A stretch of 64,000 nt of DNA from Kroppenstedtia guangzhouensis (GTDB lineage: Bacteria > Bacillota > Bacilli > Thermoactinomycetales > DSM-45169). The translations under genes and the position numbers were made by a program. The DNA is taken from the NCBI RefSeq assembly GCF_014637345.1, contig NZ_BMEX01000009.1, positions 27,488 to 91,487 on the forward strand. Reading direction: 5' to 3'. How positions within the stretch are numbered: position 1 is the first letter of the stretch; the number at the start of each line of letters is the position of its first letter. The notes under the pieces were generated by a model. That model saw only the letters and a program-made list of their open reading frames with translations. It was not told where the DNA came from and did not search any database. This document shows positions 51,796 through 59,902 of the stretch, piece after piece.

Positions 51796-53445
51796 TTGGC
51801 TTTTTTTTCTGTCGGGGACAACTACCGTGGTACATATCAAATTGAATATGTGGAACCGTTTTTTGAAGGTGAATTGGCTGTTGCTTCTTCAGAAGGGGAA
51901 CGTTTTTTTCTTCAGCTGACCCGCCTTCAGAAACCGGCCCCGCCCCGGGCCATTCAGCAGTACCTTTCCCTGAAGGATCATCCGCTGATCGTACCCTATC
52001 TCCAAGTGTATTCGGAAGAACGTTCCTTGGTCATGATTCGTCCTTTTGTTTCCTTTACGGAACGTTTGCATGAACGGATTGCCCGCGGAGGCCTGGAGGA
52101 AGATCAAATCCTAGATTGGGTGAAACGCCTGTTCCCGGTGGAAGAGACATTAAAAGAGAAACCCCTCCGGATGTACACCGTACTACATCCCGCCAACATC
52201 GGATTGACAGAATCGGGCGGGGTTCAAGTGCTCTACTGTGGGGTTGAGGGGCGAACTCTTCCCGATCCCCAGGTGGATTGGGGAAACCTTCTCTATATGT
52301 TGTTTTCGGGTAAGATGTTGGATCAACCGATTAAAAAGCTTCCGCCGGATCACGGATTTTCAAAACCCTTGGAAAAACTGATTCAGAGATCTTTTCATCG
52401 ACCGGCAAACTCCGTGGCATCCAATTTGGAGAGCTATCTGAAAAAGCGGGATTCCAAAGGCTTCTTCGATTTTTTAAAGCCCAAATCCACTTCAAAAGGG
52501 AACAAAGCTCCAAAGATCCCGCCTTCGGTTGAATCCCCGTCCGATTCAGCAGCCCCCGAAAAATCTCCTTCAGAGGGACCTTCATCCGATGTACTTCGAC
52601 GGAGGTTGGAAGAAACCCGCCGAGCCCAGGAAGAAGCGGCGCGTCAGGAGCAGGAGCGTCGGGAGCGGGAGGAGGCGGAACGCCGGGCCCGGGAAGAAGC
52701 GGCGCGTCAGGAGCAGGAGCGCCGGGAGCGGGAGGAGGCGGAGCGCCGAGCCCGGGAAGAAGCGGCGCGTCAGGAGCAGGAGCGTCGGGAGCGGGAGGAG
52801 GCGGAGCGCCGAGCCCGGGAAGAAGCGGCGCGTCAGGAGCAGGAGCGCCTGGAACGGGAGCGTCGGGAGCGGGAGGAGGCGGAGCGCCGAGCTCGGGAAG
52901 AAGCGGCGCGTCAGGAGCAGGAGCGCCTGGAACGGGAGCGTCGGGAGCGGGAGGAGGCGGAACGCCGAGCCCGGGAAGAAGCGGCGCGTCAGGAGCAGGA
53001 GCGCCTGGAACGGGAGCGTCGGGAGCGGGAGGAGGCGGAGCGCCGAGCTCGGGAAGAAGCGGCGCGTCAGGAGCAGGAGCGCCTGGAACGGGAGCGTCGG
53101 GAGCGGGAGGAGGCGGAACGCCGAGCCCGGGAAGAAGCGGCGCGTCAGGAGCAGGAGCGCCTGGAACGGGAGCGTCGGGAGCGGGAGGAGGCGGAGCGCC
53201 GAGCCCGGGAAGAAGCGGCGCGTCAGGAGCAGGAGCGCCTGGAACGGGAGCGTCGGGAGCGGGAGGAGGCGGAACGCCGAGCCCGGGAAGAAGCGGCGCG
53301 TCTAAAACAAGAACCAGTGCCCGGCGGTCCCAAGGAGCAGTCGGAAAGAGCTCGAGTGGAGCGGTTGCATCATGACCGGCTCGCTGCTCAGTTTGAAGAA
53401 TATGTCCGTCATGTGTTCAATCGGCAGTCCCGGGGAAATGACTAA
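51796..53445 (+). CDS. Pseudokinase-like domain fused to a long charged single alpha helix
   Basis: About 549 residues, soluble. Residues 1-225 resemble a serine/threonine kinase fold, but key residues are missing: the catalytic HRDxxxxN loop reads LHPANIGLTESG and the DFG position reads CGVEG, so it should be a pseudokinase. Residues 275-520 are an E/R/A-rich array of nine near-identical units (three of 21 residues, six of 26), such as REEAARQEQERREREEAER. Such (E/R-rich) sequence forms a rigid single helix or coiled coil. TTG 51796 follows GGGGGAGAGG; GTG 51781 is possible. No membrane segment. Function unknown. Confidence 0.75.
   Translation: MAFFSVGDNYRGTYQIEYVEPFFEGELAVASSEGERFFLQLTRLQKPAPPRAIQQYLSLKDHPLIVPYLQVYSEERSLVMIRPFVSFTERLHERIARGGLEEDQILDWVKRLFPVEETLKEKPLRMYTVLHPANIGLTESGGVQVLYCGVEGRTLPDPQVDWGNLLYMLFSGKMLDQPIKKLPPDHGFSKPLEKLIQRSFHRPANSVASNLESYLKKRDSKGFFDFLKPKSTSKGNKAPKIPPSVESPSDSAAPEKSPSEGPSSDVLRRRLEETRRAQEEAARQEQERREREEAERRAREEAARQEQERREREEAERRAREEAARQEQERREREEAERRAREEAARQEQERLERERREREEAERRAREEAARQEQERLERERREREEAERRAREEAARQEQERLERERREREEAERRAREEAARQEQERLERERREREEAERRAREEAARQEQERLERERREREEAERRAREEAARQEQERLERERREREEAERRAREEAARLKQEPVPGGPKEQSERARVERLHHDRLAAQFEEYVRHVFNRQSRGND
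52633..53302 (+). repeat. Tandem repeat array, 3 x 63 bp then 6 x 78 bp
   Basis: In-frame array inside the pseudokinase gene. The 78-bp unit equals the 63-bp unit plus 15 bp coding for LERER. Small differences alternate between neighbours (GCGGAGCGCCGAGCTC versus GCGGAACGCCGAGCCC), so much of the array looks duplicated as 156-bp pairs. High identity implies recent expansion and probable length variation between strains. Confidence 0.9.
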
Positions 53446-53484
53446 GGCATAAGGATCATTTATTCCTATGCCGGAGGTGTTTCC

Positions 53485-54882
53485 ATGTCGAATGAATACC
53501 GGATTCAGTGGGACTCGATGGGAGAAGTGCGTGTCCCCGCTGAGCGCTATTACGGTGCCCAAACCCAGCGTGCCGTGGAGAACTTCCCGATCAGCGGTTG
53601 GCGGCTTCCCCGCAGATTTATCCGTGCCCAGGGATTGATCAAAGCTGCCGCGGCCTATGCGAACCAGAAGAGTGGTGAGCTGAGTGAGAAAAAAGCGACA
53701 GCCATTATCCAAGCTGCGGAAGAAGTGATCGATGGGCGTTGGGATGACCACTTTGTAGTGGATGTATATCAAGCCGGAGCGGGGACCTCCCAGAATATGA
53801 ATGCCAACGAAGTGATTGCTAACCGGGCGGTTGAAATTCTTGGGGGACGGGTGGGGGATACTTCATTGGTTCATCCCAACGACGATGTCAACCGGGGTCA
53901 ATCCACCAATGACACCATTCATACCGCTATCAATATCGCGGCGGCAGAAGAGTTGGTTCACGGTTTACTCCCCTCCGCAGACAGTCTGATCCAAGGCCTG
54001 CGGGACAAGAAAGATCAATTCGGGAATATAGTCAAATCGGGGCGTACCCATTTGCAAGATGCAGTTCCTCTCCGGGTGGGGCAAGAATTGTCCGGTTATA
54101 TCGGAGCTTTGGAACAGGCTGTAAAGGGGATTAAAGAAAGCCTCGACCTCCTGTATCAGCTTGGTCTTGGAGGAAATGCCGTCGGCACCGGGATCAATAC
54201 GCCTGCCGGTTATGCCGGGACAGCTGTGGAAGAGATTGCCCGCAGAACGGGTCTTCCCTTTCGGCAGGCGGAATCCCGCTTCTCCTTCATGCAAAACACA
54301 GGCGGAGCTCTCAAAACCAGTGGGGCATTGAAGATATTAGCCGTCCATTTGGATAAATTGGCTGGCGATTTGCGCCTGCTTGGCTCGGGTCCACGGACGG
54401 GACTGGCCGAATTCCGCTTGCCTCCGGTCCAGCCGGGATCTTCCATCATGCCGGGCAAAGTGAATCCTGTCATGGCGGAAATGATGAATATGATCACGGT
54501 GCAAGTGATCGGAAACGATGCAGCGATCACCGCCGCCGGCCAACATGCTCAGTTGGAGCTGAATGTGATGATGCCGGTAATCGCCCACAATCTGCTCCAC
54601 TCCATTCAGATCATGACCCATGGGATGGAAGCCCTGCGCCGACGCTGTATTGATGGATTGGAGGTGGACCCGGATCGATGCGGTGAGTGGATGGAGAAAT
54701 CCCTCGCCCTAGCGACGGCTCTCAATCCCGTGATTGGATATGACCGGGCGGCGGAAGTGGCCAAAAAGGCTTACCAGGAAGGAAAGACTGTTCGTCAAGT
54801 CATTTTGGAGGAGAGGATTTTGTCCGTGGAAGAGGCGGATCGTATTCTAAACCCGAACAACCTGATTCCCGGAGACGACTGA
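53485..54882 (+). CDS. Aspartate ammonia-lyase or class II fumarase, aspartase more likely
   Basis: 465 residues, aspartase/fumarase superfamily. Signature SSIMPGKVNPVMAEMM, the region HPNDDVNRGQSTNDTIHTAI, and the catalytic GRTHLQDAVPLRVGQELS are present. QAGAGTSQNMNANEVIANRA follows the aspartase form (QAGAGTS) rather than the usual fumarase form (QTGSGTQ), so I favour aspartase; but the N-terminus MGEVRVPAERYYGAQTQRAV is fumarase-like. ATG follows GGAGGTG. Single gene. Confidence 0.8.
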   Translation: MSNEYRIQWDSMGEVRVPAERYYGAQTQRAVENFPISGWRLPRRFIRAQGLIKAAAAYANQKSGELSEKKATAIIQAAEEVIDGRWDDHFVVDVYQAGAGTSQNMNANEVIANRAVEILGGRVGDTSLVHPNDDVNRGQSTNDTIHTAINIAAAEELVHGLLPSADSLIQGLRDKKDQFGNIVKSGRTHLQDAVPLRVGQELSGYIGALEQAVKGIKESLDLLYQLGLGGNAVGTGINTPAGYAGTAVEEIARRTGLPFRQAESRFSFMQNTGGALKTSGALKILAVHLDKLAGDLRLLGSGPRTGLAEFRLPPVQPGSSIMPGKVNPVMAEMMNMITVQVIGNDAAITAAGQHAQLELNVMMPVIAHNLLHSIQIMTHGMEALRRRCIDGLEVDPDRCGEWMEKSLALATALNPVIGYDRAAEVAKKAYQEGKTVRQVILEERILSVEEADRILNPNNLIPGDD

Positions 54883-54922
54883 GTCTTCGGGTCTCACATT
54901 TCTTGAAGGAGGTGATAGAAGA

Positions 54923-55672
54923 ATGGCAACCATTTTTAACAAAGCTTTGGCCAGTCTTGGAGTGGGTGGTGCCCGGGTGGACACCCGGCTGGAATCTTCT
55001 CAGTATCAGCCGGGAGACATCGTTCGAGGGGAAGTGATGGTCCGGGGGGGAGAGATCGGTCAAAAGGTGGACGACATCTATATGTACTTGTTGATCCATT
55101 ATCTGAAGAACGATAAAAGTGTTCCCCATATATTGGAGGAGTTCCATCTGAGCGAAACTTTTGAGATTGAAGCCAAAGAGTACAAGATCATCCCATTCCA
55201 GTTTCGGATGCCTCTTCAAACTCCGATGTCCTGTGGCCGCTTCCCCATTTATCTGAAAACGGGCCTGGATATCAAAATGGCGAAGGATCCGACCGATCTG
55301 GATCGGATTGAGGTATTCCCCCATCCGACAGTGGAGAAGGTGCTCGGTGAAATTGAGAGCTCCGGGTTTATTATGTATCGCCTGTTCAATGAGTTTCTGC
55401 CCGGTTCCAAATCGCTTCCCTTCATTCAAATCTTTCAATTCCGTCCAGCGGAAAAGTATCATGGATACTTGGACGAGTTAAATCTTTTCTTCGATGTGGA
55501 TGAAGGTGAGGTTCACATGGAGGTGGAGATCATCCGGGGAACAAGGACATTGAACACATCCTTCAATTGGTTGTTGGATGATCCGGACGGAACTCTGACC
55601 TCTGATCACGGGGATCCAAATACTCCCGTGTCCAGCCCGGTTGAAGCCATCCAGTCCCTGCTGACATCCTGA
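54923..55672 (+). CDS. Spo0M-family sporulation-control protein, copy 1
   Basis: 249 residues, arrestin-like two beta-sandwich domains. Begins MATIFNKALASLGVGGARVD, with QYQPGDIVRGEVMVRGGEI, the standard Spo0M opening. Spo0M controls entry into sporulation by an unclear mechanism. ATG follows GAAGGAGGTG. A second paralogue follows 16 bp later. Confidence 0.9.
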   Translation: MATIFNKALASLGVGGARVDTRLESSQYQPGDIVRGEVMVRGGEIGQKVDDIYMYLLIHYLKNDKSVPHILEEFHLSETFEIEAKEYKIIPFQFRMPLQTPMSCGRFPIYLKTGLDIKMAKDPTDLDRIEVFPHPTVEKVLGEIESSGFIMYRLFNEFLPGSKSLPFIQIFQFRPAEKYHGYLDELNLFFDVDEGEVHMEVEIIRGTRTLNTSFNWLLDDPDGTLTSDHGDPNTPVSSPVEAIQSLLTS

Positions 55673-55688
55673 GGGAAGGAGGACATAG

Positions 55689-56450
55689 ATGTCATTTTTC
55701 AATAAAGCGTTGGCCAGTATCGGGATCGGCAATGCCAAGGTGGATACCCGTCTAAAGCAATCCCGTTACCGGCAGGGGGATCTGGTCGAAGGGGAAATTT
55801 TTATCCAGGGCGGTCAAGTGGAGCAAGAGATTGATGAAATTTATCTGTATTTGGTCGTTTTGTATTTTCAGGAAAACTCCCAAAAAGAGTATGTGATGGA
55901 AGAGCACCGGTTGACGGAGGTATTTAAAATCGCCCCCAGGGAAACTAAAGTGATCCCTTTTGAATTTATGCTCCCATATGATACCCCGGTCACTACGGGC
56001 GGATGCCCGGTATATCTCAAAACCGGATTGGATATCTCGATGGCGGTCGATCCTGACGACACCGATGGGATCGAGGTGTTGCCCCACCCCTTGGTGGAAA
56101 AGGTTCTTCAGCTGGTGGAGAGGGTCGGATTCCAATTGGTGCACATCGATTTTGAATTTGATCATTTTTTCTCTCGCCATCCCTTCATACAAAGATTTCA
56201 GTTTAAACCCACGGGGGATTTGCGGGGGGCTCTCGATGAACTGGAACTGATGTTTTATATCGGGGCGGATTATTTGGAGACGATTTTCCAGGTGGATCGG
56301 CGGGCGACAGATCTGATGACCTCTCTGGAAGAAGCTCTGGATCTGGATAAAAAGACATTCCGGTTGACTGTGACGGAAGAGGATATCCAAGGAGGAGATC
56401 AGGAGCTGGAAAAAAAGTTGTCAGACCTGATCCGAGAGTATGCACATTGA
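55689..56450 (+). CDS. Spo0M-family sporulation-control protein, copy 2
   Basis: 253 residues. Starts MSFFNKALASIGIGNAKVDT, homologous along its whole length to the preceding protein, including RYRQGDLVEGEIFIQGGQVE and YDTPVTTGGCPVYLKTGLDI. ATG follows GGGAAGGAGG. Terminator at 56466. Confidence 0.9.
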   Translation: MSFFNKALASIGIGNAKVDTRLKQSRYRQGDLVEGEIFIQGGQVEQEIDEIYLYLVVLYFQENSQKEYVMEEHRLTEVFKIAPRETKVIPFEFMLPYDTPVTTGGCPVYLKTGLDISMAVDPDDTDGIEVLPHPLVEKVLQLVERVGFQLVHIDFEFDHFFSRHPFIQRFQFKPTGDLRGALDELELMFYIGADYLETIFQVDRRATDLMTSLEEALDLDKKTFRLTVTEEDIQGGDQELEKKLSDLIREYAH

Positions 56451-56465
56451 TCATACCTGTTTATG

Positions 56466-56486
56466 GGCGGCATGAGGCCGCCTTTT
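56466..56486 (+). terminator. Rho-independent terminator of the spo0M pair
   Basis: Stem GGCGGC / GCCGCC, 5-nt loop, four T. Confidence 0.65.
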
Positions 56487-56538
56487 GATCTTCTCTGAAA
56501 GCATCCAGCCGTTATGAAATCCAATTTTAACACCCTGC

Positions 56539-56913
56539 TCAGGAGGGATCTGTGTCCGATTCGGAGGGAGGACCTTCGGGAGGGGGGACCTGGACGGAGG
56601 AGCTTTCTTCCTCCACCGTGGGGATGCCGGGGGAGGAAGGGGTGGGTTCTCCAAGATCAAACTGGGCTTTTCCTTCCCGTTGCAATTTCCCGATCAGCTC
56701 ATTTACGGTTTCCCCTTCTGCCTGGGTTGTGAACCCGACGTTGAGTGTTCCGCTCAGGGTTTGTACATTCAGTTCCTGTATTTTGTATACCAAGCTTTCG
56801 ATGGTGACGGGTTGGATGGCATCCATTTGTCTCTTTAACTCTTCATTCTCTTTACGAAGGGTTTCCATTTCCTGCTCCAGCCGGTTGATCCGATCCCATA
56901 AGTAAGCATACAT
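56539..56913 (-). CDS. GerPC-like spore germination protein
   Basis: 124 residues. N-terminal coiled coil (INRLEQEMETLRKENEELKR), then VYKIQELNVQTLSGTLNVGF, which parallels the GerPC pattern (YKFDQLKVETLEGTLNIG). A proline-rich C-terminal tail follows. It is shorter than Bacillus GerPC (about 200 residues). ATG 56913 with GGAGGTG; GTG 56931 is an alternative. GerP proteins allow germinants through the coat. Divergent from the Hsp20 and GerPF-like genes. Confidence 0.7.
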   Translation of the reverse strand: MYAYLWDRINRLEQEMETLRKENEELKRQMDAIQPVTIESLVYKIQELNVQTLSGTLNVGFTTQAEGETVNELIGKLQREGKAQFDLGEPTPSSPGIPTVEEESSSVQVPPPEGPPSESDTDPS

Positions 56914-57066
56914 ATCCCTGGGCACCTCCACTTCTCATCGAGGCTTTTGCTTCAGTATATGGCTGATTTGCCGATGATCATGCCCAAAATCGATTCCAGT
57001 ATCAGAGCAAGTGCTTTTTGAATAGACTGGGGTTGAGAAAAACTGTAGCCGGGGAGGAGGGGAAGT

Positions 57067-57486
57067 ATGGATCCCCACCAGAACTTTATGAAATGGGGAG
57101 AAATGGCCCGCAAATTTTTGGGGAATGATTTTTGGGGCGATATGTTGGAAACGATGCCGTCATCGGGTCCAAAGGCAGATGTTTATCATGGACACGATGA
57201 GGTGCTGGTTTTGATCGACCTTCCCGGGGTGGAGGATATCAGTCAGATTCAGCTGCAGGTGGAAGAAGATACGCTCTTGGTCAAGGGTAGAGTGAATCCC
57301 CGGCATACCCACTACCAAGCAAACCTCCAGGAACGATTCTACGGCGATTTTGAACGAAGAATCAAGTTGGGGACCTCTGTCATCAGAAAAAATAGCAGTG
57401 CACGCTACCGGAAAGGGGTATTGGAAGTACGTTTATTACGAGCCGGTATGGAAACGGATTTCCACACCATTCGGATCCGGGATTGA
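57067..57486 (+). CDS. Hsp20/alpha-crystallin family protein, possibly spore coat
   Basis: 139 residues. Alpha-crystallin domain from DVYHGHDEVLVLIDLPGVED to the end, with GVLEVRLLRAG as the usual G-x-L motif. The N-terminal arm is short. The neighbours are GerP-like genes, and Bacillus has Hsp20 coat proteins (CotM, CotP, GerT), so a coat role is likely. ATG follows GGGGAGGAGG. Confidence 0.8.
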   Translation: MDPHQNFMKWGEMARKFLGNDFWGDMLETMPSSGPKADVYHGHDEVLVLIDLPGVEDISQIQLQVEEDTLLVKGRVNPRHTHYQANLQERFYGDFERRIKLGTSVIRKNSSARYRKGVLEVRLLRAGMETDFHTIRIRD

Positions 57487-57555
57487 ACCGGGAACAGGCA
57501 CAAGGCCCTTTTCCGGTACATACCATGGGATAGACCCCAGCGGGGAGGATGGATC

Positions 57556-57759
57556 ATGGGAACCATCAACAACATTTTTAATTTGAAAATCCACAGCGTA
57601 TCCAGCGCCGGGTCTGTCAACTTTGGAAACACCGTCAATATCGGAGCCGAGAGCAATTCTAAATCCCTGGGAGGTTCGTCACCTATCGGTGACTTTGCCC
57701 GCAATATCGATTTAGAAACCAACCAGGCTATCGATCCTGATATCATCGACCAGGTTTAA
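57556..57759 (+). CDS. GerPA/GerPF family spore germination protein
   Basis: 67 residues. FNLKIHSVSSAGSVNFGNTV matches the GerPA/GerPF start (INSVGGGVVQFGDSF), and the ending GDFARNIDLETNQAIDPDII fits the family closing pattern (NTVDPDxxDQ). ATG follows GGGGAGG. It starts 70 bp after the Hsp20 gene. Confidence 0.8.
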   Translation: MGTINNIFNLKIHSVSSAGSVNFGNTVNIGAESNSKSLGGSSPIGDFARNIDLETNQAIDPDIIDQV

Positions 57760-57774
57760 GGCAGGTGTATTGGG

Positions 57775-58125
57775 ATGGATGTTTGTATAAAAACGTATAG
57801 TCTCCATGTCACCTCGGTGACAAACCACGGTTCCGTCAATATAGGAAGCACAATGAATATCCAATATTCCGATAGGAATCGACAAAGGCTATTCACGCCA
57901 CAGGACCCACTCCCTCCTGGACAAGAGCCCACACGCCCTCCGGCCACCCCGCCGGAGGTTCTCCCGAATCAACAACCCCTCCAGCCGACCCCGCCTCCGG
58001 GAGGAACACCGGGAATGCGGGAACGAAGCCATGAAGGGAAATCCGCTCCTGACGGGGTATTTTATTCGATTCTGCCACCTGTCCATCCCCCCTTATGCAT
58101 CCCTCCCATGCCGCGGTGGGATTAG
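57775..58125 (+). CDS. Hypothetical protein with GerP-like N-terminus
   Basis: 116 residues. The first 45 (SLHVTSVTNHGSVNIGSTMN) resemble GerPB/GerPD/GerPE-type proteins. The rest is proline-rich and disordered (PPGQEPTRPPATPPEVLPNQ). It lies 16 bp after the GerPF-like gene and probably shares its transcript. ATG after AGGCAGGTG. Confidence 0.6.
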   Translation: MDVCIKTYSLHVTSVTNHGSVNIGSTMNIQYSDRNRQRLFTPQDPLPPGQEPTRPPATPPEVLPNQQPLQPTPPPGGTPGMRERSHEGKSAPDGVFYSILPPVHPPLCIPPMPRWD

Positions 58126-58127
58126 AA

Positions 58128-58232
58128 GCATTGTGAATTAGTGCTGGCCGGGTCGGTCGGGATTGGGTTTCACATGACCTTTTCGTTGTTCTGACGATCC
58201 AAAATCACTTCATGTGAAACTCAACTCCCTGT
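58128..58232 (-). repeat. Dispersed ~100-bp repeat, copy 4 (inverted)
   Basis: In reverse orientation relative to the other copies. Read on the minus strand it has GAGTTTCACATGAAGTGATT, TTGGATCGTCAGAACAACG, AAAGGTCATGTGAAACCC, CCCGACCGACCCGGCCAGCA and CTAATTCACAATGCTTC. It follows the gerP-like gene by 3 bp. Confidence 0.85.
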
Positions 58233-58566
58233 ATAGCGTGACCGGGGAGCGAAGCGACCCTGAGCACACTTGTGTCCTGTGGGTATGGCAGCTTTTTCAC
58301 AGAGCCTTACTTTAAAAGCGTCAACGGATGTCGAACATTGTCAGTATTGTGTGTGTGGAGCGAGCTCCAAATGCAGTAATCACCGTCCAGTTTCATTTGC
58401 TTTGGGACAACCTTAGACATTTCCATAAGTAAAATTCATCAACACTCAAAATTTACCCCAACCCTTTGCCATGGAGGGTGGCCGAAGTGAATGGATGCCT
58501 TTGTTGGCGGGATACTTCCCCGGCGATCTGTTACAATAAAGACAAACGATGAATGGAGGTGGCCAT
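58233..58566. other. Intergenic region upstream of bcp
   Basis: About 330 bases with no gene recognised. A TTACAATAAAG stretch near 58531 could be the -10 region of bcp, with no good -35. Nothing else seen. Confidence 0.35.
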
Positions 58567-59037
58567 ATGGTCAAAGAAGGGGATCAGGCACCTGAATTCA
58601 GCCTGCCGGCATCCAATGGAAGAGAGGTTTCCCTGTCAGATTACAGGGGAAAGAAAAACGTAGTTCTCTACTTTTACCCCAAGGACAATACCCCAGGTTG
58701 CACTGCCGAGTCCTGCGATTTTCGTGATCGGGAGAAGGAATTTACCGACTTGGACACGGTGATTTTGGGTTTGAGTTTGGATGATCTGGAGTCCCATGAA
58801 AAATTTATTCGGAAATACAATCTTCCTTTTCTTCTTCTGAGTGATTCATCTGCGGAAGTATCCAAGGCGTATGGCGTATACAAAGAAAAGAATGTATTTG
58901 GAAAGAAGAAATGGGGAATTGAACGTTCCACCTTCATCATCGACAAAGAAGGCAAAATCGCAAAAGCTTGGCGCAAAGTAAAAGTGGACGGGCATGTGGA
59001 TGATGCCCTGGAGTGGGTGCGGGAGCACTTGGGTTGA
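58567..59037 (+). CDS. bcp: Thioredoxin-dependent peroxiredoxin (Bcp)
   Basis: 156 residues. Peroxidatic Cys is in PKDNTPGCTAESCDFRD, with a possible resolving Cys five residues later. It reduces peroxides with thioredoxin. ATG 58567 follows GGAGGTGG; ATG 58549 is in frame but poor. B. subtilis ygaF sits in the same place, upstream of perR. Here three genes lie between. Confidence 0.93.
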   Translation: MVKEGDQAPEFSLPASNGREVSLSDYRGKKNVVLYFYPKDNTPGCTAESCDFRDREKEFTDLDTVILGLSLDDLESHEKFIRKYNLPFLLLSDSSAEVSKAYGVYKEKNVFGKKKWGIERSTFIIDKEGKIAKAWRKVKVDGHVDDALEWVREHLG

Positions 59038-59056
59038 GCGCTGACCTGATCAGGCA

Positions 59057-59088
59057 GGGGTGAAGGAATCACTTCTTCACCCCTTTTT
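59057..59088 (+). terminator. Rho-independent terminator of bcp
   Basis: Stem GGGGTGAAG / CTTCACCCC followed by five T. Confidence 0.8.
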
Positions 59089-59109
59089 GATGGGGAAGGA
59101 GGTGTGATC

Positions 59110-59889
59110 TTGTCTGAAGATCATATGTACCGGTGGCCGGACTATTATGACTGGACTTCAGAGGGTCTGGACGGAGATGTCACCTATTATGCCGATCTGG
59201 CCATGAAAGCAAAGGGACCGGTGCTGGAGCTGGGATGTGGAACCGGGAGATGCACTTTGGGTATGGCCCGGCATGGAGTTGAAGTGGTTGGTGTGGACAA
59301 GCAACCTGAGATGTTGGCTGTGGCTGAAAAGAAAGCGGAAGCGATGGGATTGTCCGATCGATGCCGGTGGGTGTGTGAGGATATGACCGCCTTGAAGCTG
59401 GAACGTCGCTTTTCATTGGTGATCATCCCATACCGTTCTTTTCTCCATCTTCTTCATGTCCGGGATCAGGTGGCTACCCTGCAAACGATCCGCCACCATT
59501 TGGAGGACGGGGGTTGCCTTGCCTTCAATGTGTTTGTACCTGATATCACCCAACTGGCTGAGGAGGAAAAAAAGCTGGTTCATCGAGGCGTGTTTGGTAT
59601 TCCGGGAACGGGTCAGACCGTGGAAGTGTATGATTACACGGAGTTTGACCATTTTCGCCAACAGGCAGCTGTGATTCGCTATTATGAGCGATTTGAGGCT
59701 GGTGGCAGGCTGCTGGAACGATTACGCACCCGTTTTTCCATGCGCTACGTTTTTCCCACGGAACTTTTCCACCTGCTTCGCCTGACCGGCTTTGAGGTGG
59801 TCAGGCGTTATGGTGGCTTCAGGAAGGAACCCTTCGGTCCCGAGAGCACTGAATTGGTGATTGAAGCCATAAAGACGGCACATCATTGA
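59110..59889 (+). CDS. Class I SAM-dependent methyltransferase
   Basis: 259 residues. Motif I is VLELGCGTGRCTLGMARHG, then VVGVDKQPEMLAVAEKK (motif II acid), and VCEDMTALKLERRFSLVIIP (motif III/IV). TTG 59110 with GGAGG about 8 nt upstream is the start. No substrate can be named. A hydroxyacid dehydrogenase follows at 14 bp, then nth, so they form an operon. Confidence 0.85.
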   Translation: MSEDHMYRWPDYYDWTSEGLDGDVTYYADLAMKAKGPVLELGCGTGRCTLGMARHGVEVVGVDKQPEMLAVAEKKAEAMGLSDRCRWVCEDMTALKLERRFSLVIIPYRSFLHLLHVRDQVATLQTIRHHLEDGGCLAFNVFVPDITQLAEEEKKLVHRGVFGIPGTGQTVEVYDYTEFDHFRQQAAVIRYYERFEAGGRLLERLRTRFSMRYVFPTELFHLLRLTGFEVVRRYGGFRKEPFGPESTELVIEAIKTAHH

Positions 59890-59902
59890 GGAGGAGATTC
59901 GG

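Noticed and set aside
52529..53305. Long arginine/serine-rich open frame (+ strand) overlapping the tandem repeats
   Set aside because: It is the shifted frame of the pseudokinase repeat array. The composition comes from the repeat, and there is no ribosome site.
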